Part shown: piece by piece, positions 1 through 9,522 of the stretch | Layout of the letters: every line of letters starts with the position of its first letter | Numbering within the stretch: position 1 is the first letter of the stretch | Source: JBKPHS01 sp046729975 | GTDB taxonomy: Bacteria > Actinomycetota > Thermoleophilia > Solirubrobacterales > Thermoleophilaceae | Direction: 5' to 3' | Assembly: GCA_046729975.1 (NCBI GenBank) | Contig: JBKPHS010000022.1 | Location: forward strand, 1 to 15,652 | Length of the DNA stretch: 15,652 nt | Position numbers and translations under genes: made by a program | The notes under the pieces: generated by a model | What the model was told of the DNA's origin: nothing | Database searches by the model: none | The model's input: the letters and a program-made list of their open reading frames with translations, nothing else

Positions 1-1752
1 GAAGTCCGCCGCGATCCGGCCGAGGTCGGGAGGTCCGAGCGCGACCGGCATCGTCAGCTCGTATGCCTGCCCGGCGTAGCGGATGTCGGCGAAGCGCGAG
101 ACGACGATCTCCTCGCGGGCCACGCCTTCCGCGACCAGCGCGCGCTCGGCCTCGGCCTCGAGCTCACGGTAGCCGGCGTGGAGCAGCTCCGCCGAGGCGC
201 TGGCGCCGCGGACCGGCAGCGTCCGCAGGAAGTCGTGCTCGATCTCGGACACGAGCAGCCCGGCCGCGCTGAAGACGCCGGGCGCGAGCGGCACGAGCAC
301 GCGGCGCATCTGCAGCGCACGCGCGATCGCGACGGCGACCACCGGCCCGTTGCCGCCGAAGCCGCAGAGCACGAACTCGCGCGGATCCCGGCCGCGGTAG
401 GTCGAGACCGCCTTGACCGCTCTCGTCATCGTCGCCACGGCGAGCTGGAAGACGCCGTAAGCGGCCTCGGTCGCACCCCTGCCGAGCGGCGCTGCCACCG
501 ACTCGACGGCGTGTGCCGCCGCGTCGGCATCGATCGCGACCGCGCCGCCCGCCAGATGCTCGGGGTTCAGGTAGCCGAGCACGACCAGGGCGTCCGTCAG
601 CGTCGGCTCGCCGCCGCCCCGGCCGTAGCAGGCGGGTCCCGGGTCGGCGCCAGCGCTCTCGGGCCCGACGTGCAGCATCCCGAACTCGTCCACCGAGACG
701 AGGCTGCCGCCGCCCGCCCCGATCTCGGACAGGTCGATGAACGGGAGCCGGATCGCGTGGCCGCCGCCCTTGATCAACCGGCTGCTCAGGTTGATCCCGG
801 CGCCGACCTCGTACTCCGACGTCTTCACGGGCTGGCCGTCCTCGAGGATCGCGGCCTTCGCCGTCGTTCCGCCCATGTCGAGCGAGATCACGTTGGCGAT
901 GCCGGCCGCGCGGGCGAGGAAGGCGCACGCGACGACGCCGGCGGCCGGCCCCGACTCGACCAGGTGCGCCGGCTTCCGGGTTGCCGCCTCGGCGCTCATG
1001 ACGCCGCCGCTCGACTGCATGATCTGGAGTGGAGCCGCGATCCCGGCCTCGGCCAGGCGCGCCTCGAGCGAACGGACGTAGCGCCGGACGACGGGCCCCA
1101 CGTACGAGTTCACGACGGCGGTGCTGGTGCGCTCGTATTCGCGGATCTCGGCGAGGATCTCGGAGGAGCAGGTGACATAGACGTCGTCGCCGACCGCCTC
1201 GCGGAAGATCTCGGCGGCGCGGCGCTCGTGGGCGGGGTTCGCGTATGCGTGCAGGAAGCAGATCGCGACCGCCGCGACGCCTTCGGCCCGCGCACGGTGC
1301 GCCGTCTCCCGCACGGCCTGCTCGTCCAGCTCGGCCCACTCCTCGCCGCGGGGGCCGGTCCGCTCGGGAATCTCGTAGCGCAGCCGGCGCGGGACGAGTG
1401 GCCGAGGCTTCTCGTACTGGAGCTCGTACATCACTGGGATCCGCAGCCGCCGCAGCTCCAGCACGTCGCGGAATCCGGCCGTCGTCAGCAGACAGCAGCG
1501 CGCTCCTTTCCCCTCGAGCACCGCATTCGAGGCGACCGTCGTCGCGTGGACGACCTTGCTCACGCTCGCCGGCGCCGCGCCGGCATCCTGCAGCAGCTCG
1601 AGGATGCCCCGGACGACGCCGCGGGCATAGTCGTCCGGCGTCGACAGCACCTTCCTCGTCCTCAGCGTGCCGTCGGTGCCGAGCAGGACGACGTCGGTGA
1701 ACGTCCCGCCGATGTCCACGCCGATCCGGTATCCGTCGGCTGCGTCGGTCAC
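1..1752 (-). CDS. Hydantoinase A / 5-oxoprolinase-type ATP-dependent amidohydrolase subunit (3' end missing)
   Basis: The family opens lactam or hydantoin rings (5-oxoproline, N-methylhydantoin) with ATP, or carboxylates ketones in related enzymes; the HyuA subunit carries the actin-like ATPase fold and usually works with a HyuB subunit in the cytoplasm. Seen: 584 open codons with no stop before the left edge. The N-terminal phosphate loop DIGGTFTD lies at residues 13-20, SSGG near 247-250, a second ATPase motif LDMGGTTAK near 291-299, and EIGAGGGS at 343-350. Full proteins in the family are about 650-700 residues, so roughly 100 residues are missing. The GTG start at 1752 overlaps the TGA of the aminotransferase gene as GTGA and has no clear Shine-Dalgarno, so translation is probably coupled. 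A HyuB partner, if present, would lie beyond the left edge. Family assignment is firm; the substrate (oxoproline, hydantoin or other lactam) is unknown. Confidence 0.9.
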   Translation of the reverse strand, partial: MTDAADGYRIGVDIGGTFTDVVLLGTDGTLRTRKVLSTPDDYARGVVRGILELLQDAGAAPASVSKVVHATTVASNAVLEGKGARCCLLTTAGFRDVLELRRLRIPVMYELQYEKPRPLVPRRLRYEIPERTGPRGEEWAELDEQAVRETAHRARAEGVAAVAICFLHAYANPAHERRAAEIFREAVGDDVYVTCSSEILAEIREYERTSTAVVNSYVGPVVRRYVRSLEARLAEAGIAAPLQIMQSSGGVMSAEAATRKPAHLVESGPAAGVVACAFLARAAGIANVISLDMGGTTAKAAILEDGQPVKTSEYEVGAGINLSSRLIKGGGHAIRLPFIDLSEIGAGGGSLVSVDEFGMLHVGPESAGADPGPACYGRGGGEPTLTDALVVLGYLNPEHLAGGAVAIDADAAAHAVESVAAPLGRGATEAAYGVFQLAVATMTRAVKAVSTYRGRDPREFVLCGFGGNGPVVAVAIARALQMRRVLVPLAPGVFSAAGLLVSEIEHDFLRTLPVRGASASAELLHAGYRELEAEAERALVAEGVAREEIVVSRFADIRYAGQAYELTMPVALGPPDLGRIAADF

Positions 1753-2813
1753 GACGTCGCGAGAGCGAGATGGCCGTGCAGCTCGTCGGCGAGGTCGGCG
1801 GCGCCGGCGAACGGCAGGCGTGCGTAGCCGGGGGCGCCGAAGGCCGCGCCGTCGACGACGCCGAGCCCCGCCGCGAGGAGGTTTTCGATGCGCACCCCGC
1901 CCAGGTCGAGGAAGAGGAACGGCGTCGCCGCCGGGAGCGGCGCTGAGAGGATGGCGTCGTCGGCGATCACGGCGTGGGCCGCGTCTCGGTCCTCGTGGTA
2001 GCGCGCCGCCACGTCGTCGAGCCAGTCCTGTGGCCCCTCGAGCGCAGCCGTGGCGGCCCGCTGGGCGACGTGGCCGACGCGGATGACGTCCCATTCGAGC
2101 TCGCGGACGCATGCGTCGACGACCGGCGGCTCGGCGGCGACGAAGCCGAGCCGCCAGGCGGGCATCGCGAGGCTCTTGCCGAGGCTGCGGATCAGGATCA
2201 CGTTCGGCGCGCCCCACGCGCTCGCGAGCTCACCCTCGTGGATGCAGCGCTCGTACGCCTCGTCCGTCACCACCGTCAGGCCGTGGCGGGAGGCCACCGC
2301 CAAGAGCTCGTCCAGGTCCGCCCGCGTGGGCAGATAGCCAGTCGGGTTGTTCGGGTTCGTCAGCACGAGGATCCGCGACCTCGGCGTCACCGCTCGCACG
2401 ATCGCGTCCGGATCCCAGCGCCAGCCGTCCTGCTCGCTGCGCGGCACCGGAACGAAGCTTCCGCCCGCCCGCTCGATCAGGCCCTGGAAGAAGTAGCACG
2501 GGATCGGCACGACCACCTCGTCGCCGGGCTCGAGCACGGCACGGAACGTGAGGCTGAGCGCGTGCATGGCGCCGTTCGTGACGAGGATCCCGCGCTCGGG
2601 GTCGGACGGCGCCGGCAGCGATCTCGCGATCGCCTCGCGCAGCGCGACGTGCCCGCGGCTCGGCGGCGTCACCGCGTGCTCGTCGAGCGCAGCCGCGACC
2701 GCCTCGCGCACGTGCGGCGGCAGCGGCGCGGCGATCGTTCCTCGCAGCGGCAGCATGTCCTTGGAGGAGAGCGCCCGCTCGGCCGCGATCGACGGCATGT
2801 CGTCGTTCCTCAC
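1749..2813 (-). CDS. PLP-dependent class I/II aminotransferase
   Basis: This is a fold-type I aminotransferase, expected to move an amino group between an amino acid and a 2-oxo acid in the cytoplasm. Visible PLP residues, numbered from the GTG: the NPNNPTG loop at 153-159 (Asn156 toward the pyridine ring), Asp184 and Tyr187 in TDEAY, the Schiff-base Lys213 in SLGKS, phosphate-binding Arg221, and a C-terminal substrate-carboxylate Arg332 in ARLPF. At 354 residues it is short for the family (about 380-400), with an abbreviated N-terminal arm. The GTG start at 2813 was chosen because it overlaps the upstream TGA as GTGA and has a strong GGGAGGTG seven bases before it; an ATG five codons further in (2798) is the alternative. 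It sits between an amidohydrolase and a HyuA-type gene, so it may process the freed amino acid. The exact substrate cannot be told; a C-S lyase or decarboxylase activity within the same fold is possible. Confidence 0.9.
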   Translation of the reverse strand: MRNDDMPSIAAERALSSKDMLPLRGTIAAPLPPHVREAVAAALDEHAVTPPSRGHVALREAIARSLPAPSDPERGILVTNGAMHALSLTFRAVLEPGDEVVVPIPCYFFQGLIERAGGSFVPVPRSEQDGWRWDPDAIVRAVTPRSRILVLTNPNNPTGYLPTRADLDELLAVASRHGLTVVTDEAYERCIHEGELASAWGAPNVILIRSLGKSLAMPAWRLGFVAAEPPVVDACVRELEWDVIRVGHVAQRAATAALEGPQDWLDDVAARYHEDRDAAHAVIADDAILSAPLPAATPFLFLDLGGVRIENLLAAGLGVVDGAAFGAPGYARLPFAGAADLADELHGHLALATS

Positions 2814-4324
2814 CGCACGACACCTCCCGCGCGGGCTCCCGTCGGCGCCCCGTGCGCCCAGGCCCGCTCGCCGGCGACCCACACGCCGGCAACGCCGTCT
2901 GCCGGTCGCAGCGGCTCCTCGTAGGTGGCGGTGTCCACGTAGGTCGCAGGATCCAGCAGCACGAGGTCGGCGCGCTTGCCCACCGCGATCCGGCCGCGGT
3001 CGGCGAGCCCGAACCGGTCGGCTGCGCGCGCGGTCAGCCGCGCGATCGCCTCCTCGGGCGTCACCAGCCCCTCCTTCAGCGCGAAACGCCCCAGGAACCG
3101 CGCAGCGCTGCCCGCCACGCGCGGGTGGGGCTGCTCTCCGAAGATCCCGTCCGAGCCCAGGAGCATCAGGCGATGCGCCGCGATGATCCGCACCGCCTCC
3201 TCGGAGGCGTAGTGGACGATCATCTGGACGCCGAGCTCGGACTCGAGCAGCAGCTTTGCCACCGTCTCGACCGGCGAGCCGCCCCTGTCGGCGATGCTCT
3301 CGCCCTCGATCACGATCCGCTCCGGGCCGACGGTCCCGAGCATGTTCTCCCAGCCCGGCAGGCCGTGCTCGACGTCGTGCGCGATCCGCGCGACCGCGTC
3401 CGCGTCGCGCAGGCGCGCGAGCGTCGCGGCCGCTCCTCCTTCCTGCGCCCACGCCGGCAGAAGGCTCGCGAGCAGCGTGCAGCCGGCACCGTACGGGTAC
3501 TGGTCGAAGGTCACGCCGTCGGCCGACTCGAGGCGCTCAAGCAGCGGCTCGATCAGCGTCTCGTCGGCGACCGACTTCAGGTGGGAGACGTGGAGCGACG
3601 CGCCTGCGCGGCGCGAGACCTCCAGCATCTCGTCGATCGCCTCGAGGAGGCCGGCCCCCTCGTTGCGGACGTGCGGAACGAGCGGCGCGTCGAACGTCGC
3701 CGCCACCTCGGCGACCGCGACGAGCTCGTCGGTGTCGGCATGCGCGCCCGGGAAGTAGACGAGCCCGAACGAGAGATTCGTGGCGCCGGCCTCGAAGCCG
3801 GCGCGCACCTCAGTGCGCATCTCCTCCAGCTCGTCAGGGGTGGGCGCTCGCCGCTCGCCGCCGATCACGCTGTCGCGGACGGCGCCGTGGGCGATCGAGG
3901 GAACGAGCGAGATCGCGGGCCGTGTCCCGTCGAGGGCGTCGAGGTAGTCCGCGAACGACGTCCACGGCCACTCCTCCGGGCCGCCGCCTTCGAGCGCGCG
4001 CAGATAATCGCGCCGCTCTGCCCAGCGGCCCGCCGCGACGGGGGCCGGCGCGAGACCGTCCGGGCAGATGACCTGCGTCGTCACCCCCTGCGAGAGCACC
4101 TCAGTCAGCAGTGGATCCTCGTACGACCGCAGCGCCGTGTGCGCGTGCAGGTCGACGAATCCGGGGCAGAGCCAGTGTCCCTCGGCCTCGACGACCTCGG
4201 CCCCGTCGCTGCTCGTGAGGAGCTCCCCGCCCACCGCTGCGATCTTTCCGTCGGCCACGCCCACGTCCACGTTCCGTGCCGGCCCGTCACCGGGATAGAC
4301 CGTGGCGCCTCGGATCACCTGCAT
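2810..4324 (-). CDS. N-acyl-D-amino-acid deacylase-like amidohydrolase (D-aminoacylase family), paralogue 1
   Basis: This is a metal-dependent TIM-barrel amidohydrolase related to D-aminoacylases, which cut N-acyl-D-amino acids into a carboxylate and a free D-amino acid in the cytoplasm. The 504-residue length is typical. Metal-site residues known in the family are all visible: HAH at His60/His62 in FVDLHAH, Cys87 in VICPDG (the bridging-Cys position), His218 in PHVRNEG, His248 in SHLK, and Asp392 in GSDG. The C-terminal beta domain shows the usual KRADLVLLDP. The ATG at 4324 overlaps the TGA of the dehydrogenase gene by one base (TGATG); a GTG one codon earlier would give the GTGA overlap used elsewhere here. 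The gene ends in a GTGA overlap with the aminotransferase. The order deacylase then aminotransferase suggests that the freed amino acid is passed on. The true acyl group and amino acid are unknown; dihydroorotase- or hydantoinase-like action is less likely because of the Cys ligand. Confidence 0.88.
   Translation of the reverse strand: MQVIRGATVYPGDGPARNVDVGVADGKIAAVGGELLTSSDGAEVVEAEGHWLCPGFVDLHAHTALRSYEDPLLTEVLSQGVTTQVICPDGLAPAPVAAGRWAERRDYLRALEGGGPEEWPWTSFADYLDALDGTRPAISLVPSIAHGAVRDSVIGGERRAPTPDELEEMRTEVRAGFEAGATNLSFGLVYFPGAHADTDELVAVAEVAATFDAPLVPHVRNEGAGLLEAIDEMLEVSRRAGASLHVSHLKSVADETLIEPLLERLESADGVTFDQYPYGAGCTLLASLLPAWAQEGGAAATLARLRDADAVARIAHDVEHGLPGWENMLGTVGPERIVIEGESIADRGGSPVETVAKLLLESELGVQMIVHYASEEAVRIIAAHRLMLLGSDGIFGEQPHPRVAGSAARFLGRFALKEGLVTPEEAIARLTARAADRFGLADRGRIAVGKRADLVLLDPATYVDTATYEEPLRPADGVAGVWVAGERAWAHGAPTGARAGGVVR
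2821..2828 (-). promoter_or_regulatory. Strong ribosome binding site of the aminotransferase gene
   Basis: On the minus strand the bases read GGGAGGTG, a near-complete anti-16S match, seven bases before the GTG at 2813. It lies within the last codons of the upstream deacylase gene. It supports the GTG start over the ATG at 2798 and is one of the few clear Shine-Dalgarno sites in this arm, so the aminotransferase may be translated more strongly than its neighbours. Confidence 0.7.
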
Positions 4325-5058
4325 CACACCACCGCCGAGAGGCCGCCGTCGACGACGACGATCTGGCCGTTGACGAAGTCCGACGCCGACGATGCGAGGA
4401 AGACGACGGCGCCGCCGAGCTCGTCCGGCAGGCCCCACCGGCCCGCCGGCACACGCGCCCGCACCCAGGCGTCGAAGTCGGCGTCCGCCTGCAGGGGCTC
4501 GGTCAGATCCGTGCGGACGTAGCCGGGCGCGATCCCGTTCGCCTGGATCCCGTGCCGTGCCCACTCGGCGCACATCGTGCGTGTGAGCAGCTTCAGCCCG
4601 CTCTTCGCGGCCGCGTAGCCGCCCGTGCTCGGTCGGGCGAGCTCGCTCATCACCGAGCAGACGTTGACGATCTTGCCACGGCCGCGCGCGATCATCCCGG
4701 GCGCTACGGCGCGAGAGACGAGGAACGCGCTCGTCAGGTTGACGTCGAGCAGGCCCTGCCATTCGTCGACTTCGAGGTCGACGAGCGGCCGGCGCAGCGC
4801 CATCCCGACGTTGTTGACGAGGATGTCGAGCGGGCCGAGCGCGGCCACGCCGGCAGCGACCTCCGCCTCGCGCGTGACGTCGAACGACGCTGCGACCGCG
4901 TCCTCGATCCCCGCGACCGCCCCCTCGACAGCTTCCGCAGTCCGTCCGTTGATCGCCACGCTCGCGCCCGCCCCCGCGAGCGCCTGCGCGAGCGCGAGCC
5001 CGATCCCTCGCGTCGATCCTGTGACCAGCGCGGTTCGCTCGGAGAGGTCGAAGCTCAT
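4324..5058 (-). CDS. Short-chain dehydrogenase/reductase, gluconate 5-dehydrogenase-like
   Basis: This is a classical SDR, an NAD(P)-dependent cytoplasmic oxidoreductase acting on a hydroxyl or keto group. All landmarks are present in 244 residues: the cofactor loop TGSTRGIG at 13-20, NNVG at 82-85 (Val where NNAG is usual), the catalytic triad Ser135, Tyr148 and Lys152 (YAAAK), PGYVRTD at 178-184, and the C-terminal VDGG at 236-239. The ICS/VCS-V-SEL-RP segment around Ser135 resembles 5-keto-D-gluconate reductases, but SDR substrate assignments by similarity are weak. The ATG at 5058 overlaps the hydrolase stop as ATGA with no Shine-Dalgarno, so translation is probably coupled. In this operon it may oxidise a hydroxy acid or reduce a keto acid made by the aminotransferase or the enolase-superfamily enzyme (inference). 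Confidence 0.92.
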   Translation of the reverse strand: MSFDLSERTALVTGSTRGIGLALAQALAGAGASVAINGRTAEAVEGAVAGIEDAVAASFDVTREAEVAAGVAALGPLDILVNNVGMALRRPLVDLEVDEWQGLLDVNLTSAFLVSRAVAPGMIARGRGKIVNVCSVMSELARPSTGGYAAAKSGLKLLTRTMCAEWARHGIQANGIAPGYVRTDLTEPLQADADFDAWVRARVPAGRWGLPDELGGAVVFLASSASDFVNGQIVVVDGGLSAVV

Positions 5059-6716
5059 CTCACGACCGGCAGGAGGACGTGCGACGGGTACGCGTCCGTG
5101 TGCAGGATCGTCTGCTGCGCGACCTGGATCCGCGTCCCGGTTCCCACGTCTTCCCCGGTGTTCAGGTTGCGGCTGAAGCGCGGGAAGCTCGAGCTCGTCA
5201 CATCGACTCGGATCCGGTGGCCCCGCGCGAAGACGTTCGCCAGCGGATAGCAGCGGATGCGGTACTCGGCGACCTCGCCCGGCTCGAGCAGCTCCGTGCT
5301 GTCGCCCTCGTTCGAGGTGCGATAGCGCGCCCGCAGGATCCCCTCGGTCAGGAAGATCGAGCGTCCGTCCGGATAGACGTCGCAGACGCGCACGAAGAAG
5401 TCGGTGTCCTTCGCGCTCGACGCCGCGAAGAGCACGAGCTCGACCGGCCCGATCACCTCCAGGTCCTCCTCGAGTTCCCGGCTCGAGTACGAGAGCACGT
5501 CGGCGCGCGCCTCGAGCCGGCGCTGATCCCAGGGCCCCGGGAGGATCGGTTGCGCGGCGCCCTGCGTCATCGTCAGCACGGAGTTGACGCCGCCGATCGT
5601 CGGCACCGGGCTCTCGGGGTCGTATGCGTACCGGTCGGCCGGCTCGTTGGAGCGGGGCAGGTCCCGGGCGAGGCGGCCGCCGCTGCGGAGGAAGAAAGGC
5701 GTGAACTGGGTGCCCGGGAGCGGCCACTCCCTCTCGCCCCGCCACTCGTTCCGGCCGAGCACGAAGAGCTCGAGCGGCGGCCGCTCGTCCCAGCCGTTCC
5801 CCTCGTCCCGCAGAAAGCGGTCGTAGAAGGCGAGCTCGTGGTCGCGGATCACGGTCACGCCAGCCGAGACGTCGATGTCGCCGCGAAAGGTCTCGACCTC
5901 CTCCTCGTGCGACCACGGGCCCATCAGCACCCGGTTCGGAACGCGGTCGCCGATCGCTGCGAATGAACGCAGGTGCGAGCCCGAGTAGGGGTCGAACCAG
6001 CCTCCCTGCTGGAAGATCGGCACGGTCACCGTCTCGGGGCGGTGACGAAACTGCTGCCAGTACGCGTCGTTCTCCTGGTGCTCCCACCACTCGCGCCAGT
6101 AACCGACCTTCCGGCCGATCGCCACCTCGTCGAGCTCGATCAGCGGCAGGTGGCGCCAGACGCGGTCGTTGAGCAGCACGTCGCGTGCGCTCGGGCCGGT
6201 GACCAGGCTGATCGCACTCGTCCAGATGGCGCCGGCGCCGAGCGTGAGCGCGAGTTGGAACGCCCCACCCGTCCAGTAGCCGTCCCAGAAGTAGTCGTCG
6301 TGGATCACCTGCGGAGCGATGCACGCCAGGCTCGGGTGGCCCAGGTGCATCAGCTGCCACTGGACGAGCGCGCCGTAGCTCCGGCCCCAGGTGCCGATCC
6401 GGCCGTTGCACCACTCCTCGCCGGTCGCCCACGTCAGGGAGTCCTGCGCGTCCACGCCGTCCTTGCTCCAGGCCTCGAACTCTCCCCCCGACTCGTAGCG
6501 GCCGCGCACATCCGAGACGACCGCGGCGTAGCCGCGCTGCGCGAACCAGACACCCCAGGCGACGAATCGGTCGCGCGTGGACTCGTACGGCGTCCACTGG
6601 TAGATCGTCGGGTGCGGGCCACCCGAGAGCGGCAGGTAGACGTCGGCCGAGAGCGCGATGCCGTCGCGCATCGGCACCCGCCGGTCGTGCAGCAGCCGAA
6701 CGTCCCGCAACGTCAC
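5055..6716 (-). CDS. CocE/NonD family alpha/beta hydrolase (X-Pro dipeptidyl-peptidase S15-like acylase or esterase)
   Basis: This is a serine hydrolase of the group that includes cocaine esterase, alpha-amino acid ester hydrolase and X-Pro dipeptidyl-peptidase; members cut esters, amides or peptide bonds. There are 553 residues from a GTG that overlaps the ABC ATPase stop as GTGA. The N-terminal VPMRDGIALSADVYLP is the family entry motif. The nucleophile Ser113 is in GRSYG (GxSYxG in relatives), the acid is probably Asp242 in GGWFDPY, and the base His270 is in MGPWSH. The C-terminal jelly-roll domain covers roughly residues 320-553, with the conserved RIRVDVTSSSFPRF near the end. There is no signal peptide, so it is cytoplasmic and would act after import. 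It lies directly after the transporter ATPases, pointing to early processing of the imported compound. Whether it acts as esterase, amidase or peptidase cannot be told. Confidence 0.9.
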   Translation of the reverse strand: MTLRDVRLLHDRRVPMRDGIALSADVYLPLSGGPHPTIYQWTPYESTRDRFVAWGVWFAQRGYAAVVSDVRGRYESGGEFEAWSKDGVDAQDSLTWATGEEWCNGRIGTWGRSYGALVQWQLMHLGHPSLACIAPQVIHDDYFWDGYWTGGAFQLALTLGAGAIWTSAISLVTGPSARDVLLNDRVWRHLPLIELDEVAIGRKVGYWREWWEHQENDAYWQQFRHRPETVTVPIFQQGGWFDPYSGSHLRSFAAIGDRVPNRVLMGPWSHEEEVETFRGDIDVSAGVTVIRDHELAFYDRFLRDEGNGWDERPPLELFVLGRNEWRGEREWPLPGTQFTPFFLRSGGRLARDLPRSNEPADRYAYDPESPVPTIGGVNSVLTMTQGAAQPILPGPWDQRRLEARADVLSYSSRELEEDLEVIGPVELVLFAASSAKDTDFFVRVCDVYPDGRSIFLTEGILRARYRTSNEGDSTELLEPGEVAEYRIRCYPLANVFARGHRIRVDVTSSSFPRFSRNLNTGEDVGTGTRIQVAQQTILHTDAYPSHVLLPVVR

Positions 6717-7758
6717 CCGATCAGCGCGGGCGTCTCCGGCAGAGGCGTCCCGGCGAAGTGGCAGGCGGCGCCGTGGCTGCCGCCGTGATCCTCTAGCAGC
6801 GGCTCCACCTCGGCGCAGATCTCTTGTGCGATCGGGCAGCGGGTCCGGAAGCGGCAGCCCGAGGGCGGGTCGATCGGGCTCGGGACGTCGCCGCGCAGCA
6901 CGATCCGCTGGCGCTTGCGCCCCGGAACCGGCTCCGGGTTCGCCGAGAGCAGGGCCATCGTGTACGGATGCAGTGGGCGCCGGAAGAGCTCCTCGGAGGT
7001 CGCCAGCTCGACGATCTTGCCCAGGTACATGACCGCGACGCGGTCGGAGATGTAGCCGACGACGGCGAGGTCGTGGGCGACGAACAGATAGGTGAGGTTG
7101 AACTCCTGCTTCAGCTCGACGAGCAGGTTGAGCACCTGCGACTGGATCGAGACGTCGAGCGCCGAGACCGGCTCGTCCGCGACGATGAACTTCGGGCTCA
7201 GGACGAGGGCGCGGGCGAGCCCGATCCGCTGCCGCTGGCCGCCGCTGAACTGGTGCGGGTAGCGCCCGGCGGCCCCGGCGCTGAGACCGACGCGTCCGAG
7301 CAAGTCGATCACGGTCTCGTCTCGCCGCTCGCGCGCCAAGCCGTGGATCCGCAGGCCCTCCCCGACGAGCTCGCGCACCTTCATCCGGGGGTCGAGCGAG
7401 CCGACGGAGTCCTGGAACACGATCTGCATGTGCCGGCGCATCGCCTTCAGGTCGGAGCCGCCGAGCCGGAGCAGGTCGACGCCGTCGAACTCGATTTCGC
7501 CCGCGGTCGGCTCGAGCAGCCGCAGCAGCGTGCGGCCGAGGGTCGACTTGCCGCAGCCGGACTCGCCGACGAGGCCGATGGTCTCGCCTCGGAAGATGTC
7601 GAGGTCCACGCCGTCGACAGCCTGGAGCTGACCGACGGTCCGCTTGAGGATCCCCTTGCGCACCGGGAAGTACTTCTTCACCCCCCGCGCCTTGAGCAGG
7701 ACGTCGGCCGGCTCGCCGCCGGTGCCGAGGTCGAGCCGAGTCGTACTGAGGTCGATAG

Positions 7759-7762
<4 letters not shown>
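6713..7762 (-). CDS. ABC transporter ATP-binding protein, OppF/DppF-type
   Basis: This is one of two nucleotide-binding subunits that power an oligopeptide/dipeptide/nickel-family importer on the inner face of the membrane. Seen in 349 residues: Walker A GESGCGKST at 66-74, Q-loop Gln117, signature FSGGQ at 172-176, Walker B FIVADE at 192-197, and switch His230. The C-terminal oligopeptide-transporter domain has Cys303, Cys309, Cys316 and Cys334, the four-cysteine pattern of this family, which can hold an iron-sulfur cluster in some members (known for the family, not shown here). The inserted GILKRTVGQLQAVDGV region at 37-52 is typical of OppF rather than OppD. The ATG at 7762 overlaps the OppD stop as ATGA, with GAGG seven bases upstream. 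Its membrane partners are encoded on the opposite strand at 12429-14317. Confidence 0.95.
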
Positions 7763-8762
<1,000 letters not shown>

Positions 8763-8766
<4 letters not shown>

Positions 8767-9473
8767 GCTCGCTTGACCTGCGGCGCGGCCGGCGGCGCGG
8801 GGACGTCGATGTGACGCTCGAGCTCGGTCAGCACGTTCCCGACATCGCGAGTCTGCAGGGCGTCGAGCAGCTCGCGGTGCTCCTCCACGGTTGCTTCGAA
8901 GCTGCGAAGGCGTTCGTAACGATAGAAGTAGGCGCGGATCCGCGGCCAGATCGTGCGCCAGATCTGCACGGTGTGCTGCTGCCCCGACGCGGAGATCACG
9001 ATCTCGTGGAAGGCGAGGTCGGCCTCGACCAACTTGAGCAGGTCGTCTGCCTTGCCGGCCTGCTCCATGCGCCAGATCTGCTTCCCGAGCTCCGCGAAAT
9101 CGTCGTCGGTCAGCTTCTCGAGCGCCAGTGCCCAGCTGTAGCGCTCGAGCGTCAGGCGGATCGGGATCAGCACCTCCTGGACCTCTTCGTCGGAGACGCC
9201 CAGCACGACCGCCCCGCGGTAGGGGAAGGACATCACGAGACCCTCGTTCTCGAGCTGCTTGAGCGCCTCCCGGACCGGCCCACGGCTCGTGCCGAGCTCC
9301 GCCGAGAGCGCCGACTCGATCAGGCGGTCACCCGCCTCGAAGCGGCCCGAGATGATCGCGGTGCGGAGGGTCTCGATCACCTGCTGTCCCCGCGGACCTG
9401 CCTTTGCGCCGGCCTCGGCGACGACGGGCGTCTGGGCCGGCGGCTCCAGGTCGGGCGGGGTGGGAGCGGTCAT
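8763..9473 (-). CDS. GntR-family transcriptional regulator, FadR/FCD subfamily
   Basis: This is a DNA-binding regulator expected to repress (less often activate) this locus in response to a small carboxylate. Seen in 236 residues: a proline/alanine-rich N-terminal tail (1-28), a winged helix-turn-helix at about 30-92 with the hallmark SRGPVREALKQLENEGLV at 63-80, then an all-helical FCD ligand domain. The FCD metal-site residues Asp152 and His156 (EADLAFHE), His199 (EEHRELL) and His221 (LERHI) are all present, so a divalent metal and an organic acid effector are likely. It is the first gene of the minus-strand operon, starting from an ATG that overlaps one of two repeat boxes in the control region, which suggests autoregulation. 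It ends in a TTGA overlap with the OppD gene. Confidence 0.93.
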
Positions 9474-9501
9474 GTCGACAATCTCGAAATGGTTGACAAT
9501 C
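9474..9501. repeat. 10-bp direct repeat pair, candidate operator of the GntR-type regulator
   Basis: GTCGACAATC (9474-9483) and GTTGACAATC (9492-9501) match at nine of ten bases with an 18-bp period. Read on the minus strand each box is TTGTCRAC followed by AT or CA; the first is nearly palindromic (TTGTCGACAT at 9481-9472). FadR-subfamily proteins commonly bind short palindromes with GT...AC cores, so these are plausible binding sites. The first box touches the regulator start codon, and the second overlaps the candidate -35 of the plus-strand operon. Direct reading of sequence for the repeat; the operator role is inference. Confidence 0.6.
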
Positions 9502-9522
9502 CCGGGCGGCGCGTCGTAGTGT
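9493..9522 (+). promoter_or_regulatory. Candidate promoter of the plus-strand operon
   Basis: A perfect TTGACA (9493-9498) is followed after 18 bp by TAGTGT (9517-9522), which fits the actinobacterial TAnnnT -10. Transcription would begin about 9528-9532, at or a few bases before the GTG start at 9533, so the mRNA may be leaderless. The -35 lies inside the second repeat box, so a bound repressor would block it. Confidence 0.6.

Noticed and set aside
178..1827. Long plus-strand open frame (549 codons) opposite the HyuA-type gene
   Set aside because: Arg/Ala/Asp-rich with no recognisable motif. It is the antisense shadow of a gene with clear ATPase motifs; GC-rich codon bias keeps such frames open.
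2814..3452. In-frame N-terminal extension of the aminotransferase frame
   Set aside because: The extension overlaps the deacylase gene and is Arg/Ala low complexity. The GTG at 2813 with a strong ribosome site and GTGA overlap is the natural start.
2852..4522. Plus-strand open frame (556 codons) opposite the deacylase and dehydrogenase genes
   Set aside because: Shadow frame with low-complexity composition, crossing two well-supported genes on the other strand.
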